Assembly: GCA_021154945.1 (NCBI GenBank) | Contig: JAJNQF010000337.1 | Span: 1-6,613 of the forward strand | DNA length: 6,613 nt | Source of the DNA: Sphingomonas sp. | GTDB taxonomy: Bacteria; Pseudomonadota; Alphaproteobacteria; Sphingomonadales; Sphingomonadaceae | Reading direction: 5' to 3' | The notes under the pieces: generated by a model | The model's database searches: none | What the model was told of the DNA's origin: nothing | What the model saw: the letters and a program-made list of their open reading frames with translations, nothing else | Program-made: the position numbers and the translations under genes | Shown: positions 6,158 through 6,613 of the stretch, one piece after another | Numbering within the stretch: the first letter of the stretch is position 1 | Layout of the letters: each line of letters opens with the position of its first letter

Positions 6158-6613
6158 GCGCGGTCGGACTGATCGCGCGCGACGAAATCCGCCTGATGAC
6201 GCGCAACCGCGTTGCCATCATCGCCTTCGTCCTGGTCGTGCTGCTGACATTGGTCGCGGTCGCCAGTTCCTGGGCGCACCAGCGCGGGATCGCCGAGCTG
6301 CGCGCGCGTCAGGCCGAGGCGGCAGAGACGGCGTTCAAGGCGCAGCCCGACCGGCACCCTCACCGTGTCGTCCATTACGGCACGTTCATCTTCCGCCCGC
6401 TGGGGCCGCTCGCCGCGTTCGATCCTGGCGTGGATGCGTTCACGGGCAACAGTATGTTCCTCGAGGGGCATCGCCAGAACAGCGCCAATTTCGGCGATGT
6501 CCGCCAATCCTCGCTGCTGGCACGCTTTGGCGCGCTGACTCCGGCGTTTGTGCTCCAAATTCTCGCGCCATTGGTGCTGATCTTTGTCGGGTTCGGGGTT
6601 TTCGTGCGCGAGC
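6154..6613 (+). CDS. ABC-2-type transporter permease, N-terminal part; probably DUF3526 type; C-terminus beyond right edge
   Basis: This is the membrane subunit paired with the preceding ATPase; its ATG overlaps the ATPase TGA (ATGA, 6154-6157), the usual sign of translational coupling. The 153 visible codons begin with a short cytoplasmic stretch (MSAVGLIARDEIRLMTRNR), followed by a first membrane segment at about 20-40 (a Val/Leu/Ala run ending SSW). A long non-cytoplasmic region of about 85 residues follows (41-126), including HYGTFIFRPLGPLAAFDPGV, and a second membrane segment at about 128-150 (LTPAFVLQILAPLVLIFVGF). The RDEIR start, the large first external loop and the LTPAFVLQ-LAPL-LIF-GF segment resemble ABC-2 permeases annotated with DUF3526, which often come as two permeases in a row; a second permease gene may lie beyond the edge. 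The DUF3526 label is from memory of the family, not a search. The substrate is unknown. Confidence 0.82.
   Translation, partial: MSAVGLIARDEIRLMTRNRVAIIAFVLVVLLTLVAVASSWAHQRGIAELRARQAEAAETAFKAQPDRHPHRVVHYGTFIFRPLGPLAAFDPGVDAFTGNSMFLEGHRQNSANFGDVRQSSLLARFGALTPAFVLQILAPLVLIFVGFGVFVRE

Overview
The window is high-GC DNA with strongly GC-biased third codon positions. It carries outer-membrane TonB-dependent uptake, RND efflux and periplasmic peptidase genes, so it comes from a Gram-negative bacterium. The style of the proteins suggests an alphaproteobacterium of the Sphingomonadales. That placement is inferred from recall of similar proteins, not from a search. No RNA genes, CRISPR arrays, insertion sequences or integrase genes are visible.

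Layout from left to right. Positions 1-708 (minus strand) are the N-terminal part of a lipoprotein periplasmic adaptor of an RND multidrug efflux pump, which runs off the left edge. Just upstream of it, 730-906 (minus) is a possible 58-residue small ORF in the same frame, separated from the adaptor by one stop codon, with two perfect hairpins inside it. Positions 907-1281 hold no convincing gene. They do hold a striking set of four TAC pentamers spaced about one helical turn apart (964-997), a candidate binding site for a regulator of the efflux unit.

Positions 1282-5268 (minus) are a tight two-gene unit: a siderophore-type TonB-dependent outer-membrane receptor (3082-5268, probably starting at TTG) followed after 3 nt by a secreted M14-family zinc carboxypeptidase (1282-3078). 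Divergent from it on the plus strand are the ATPase (5429-6157) and, overlapping by 4 nt, the permease (from 6154, cut by the right edge) of an ABC-2-type transporter. The 160-nt divergent gap carries an inverted pair of TGTNACA heptamers with centres 22 bp apart, a likely shared operator.

Most interesting reading: the receptor, the periplasmic carboxypeptidase and the ABC-2 transporter may form one locus. The receptor would bring a ligand (peptidic, if the carboxypeptidase is informative) into the periplasm, the peptidase would trim or open it, and the ABC-2 complex would move a product or service the envelope. The layout is directly visible; the shared function is inference. The efflux adaptor on the left looks like a separate transcription unit.
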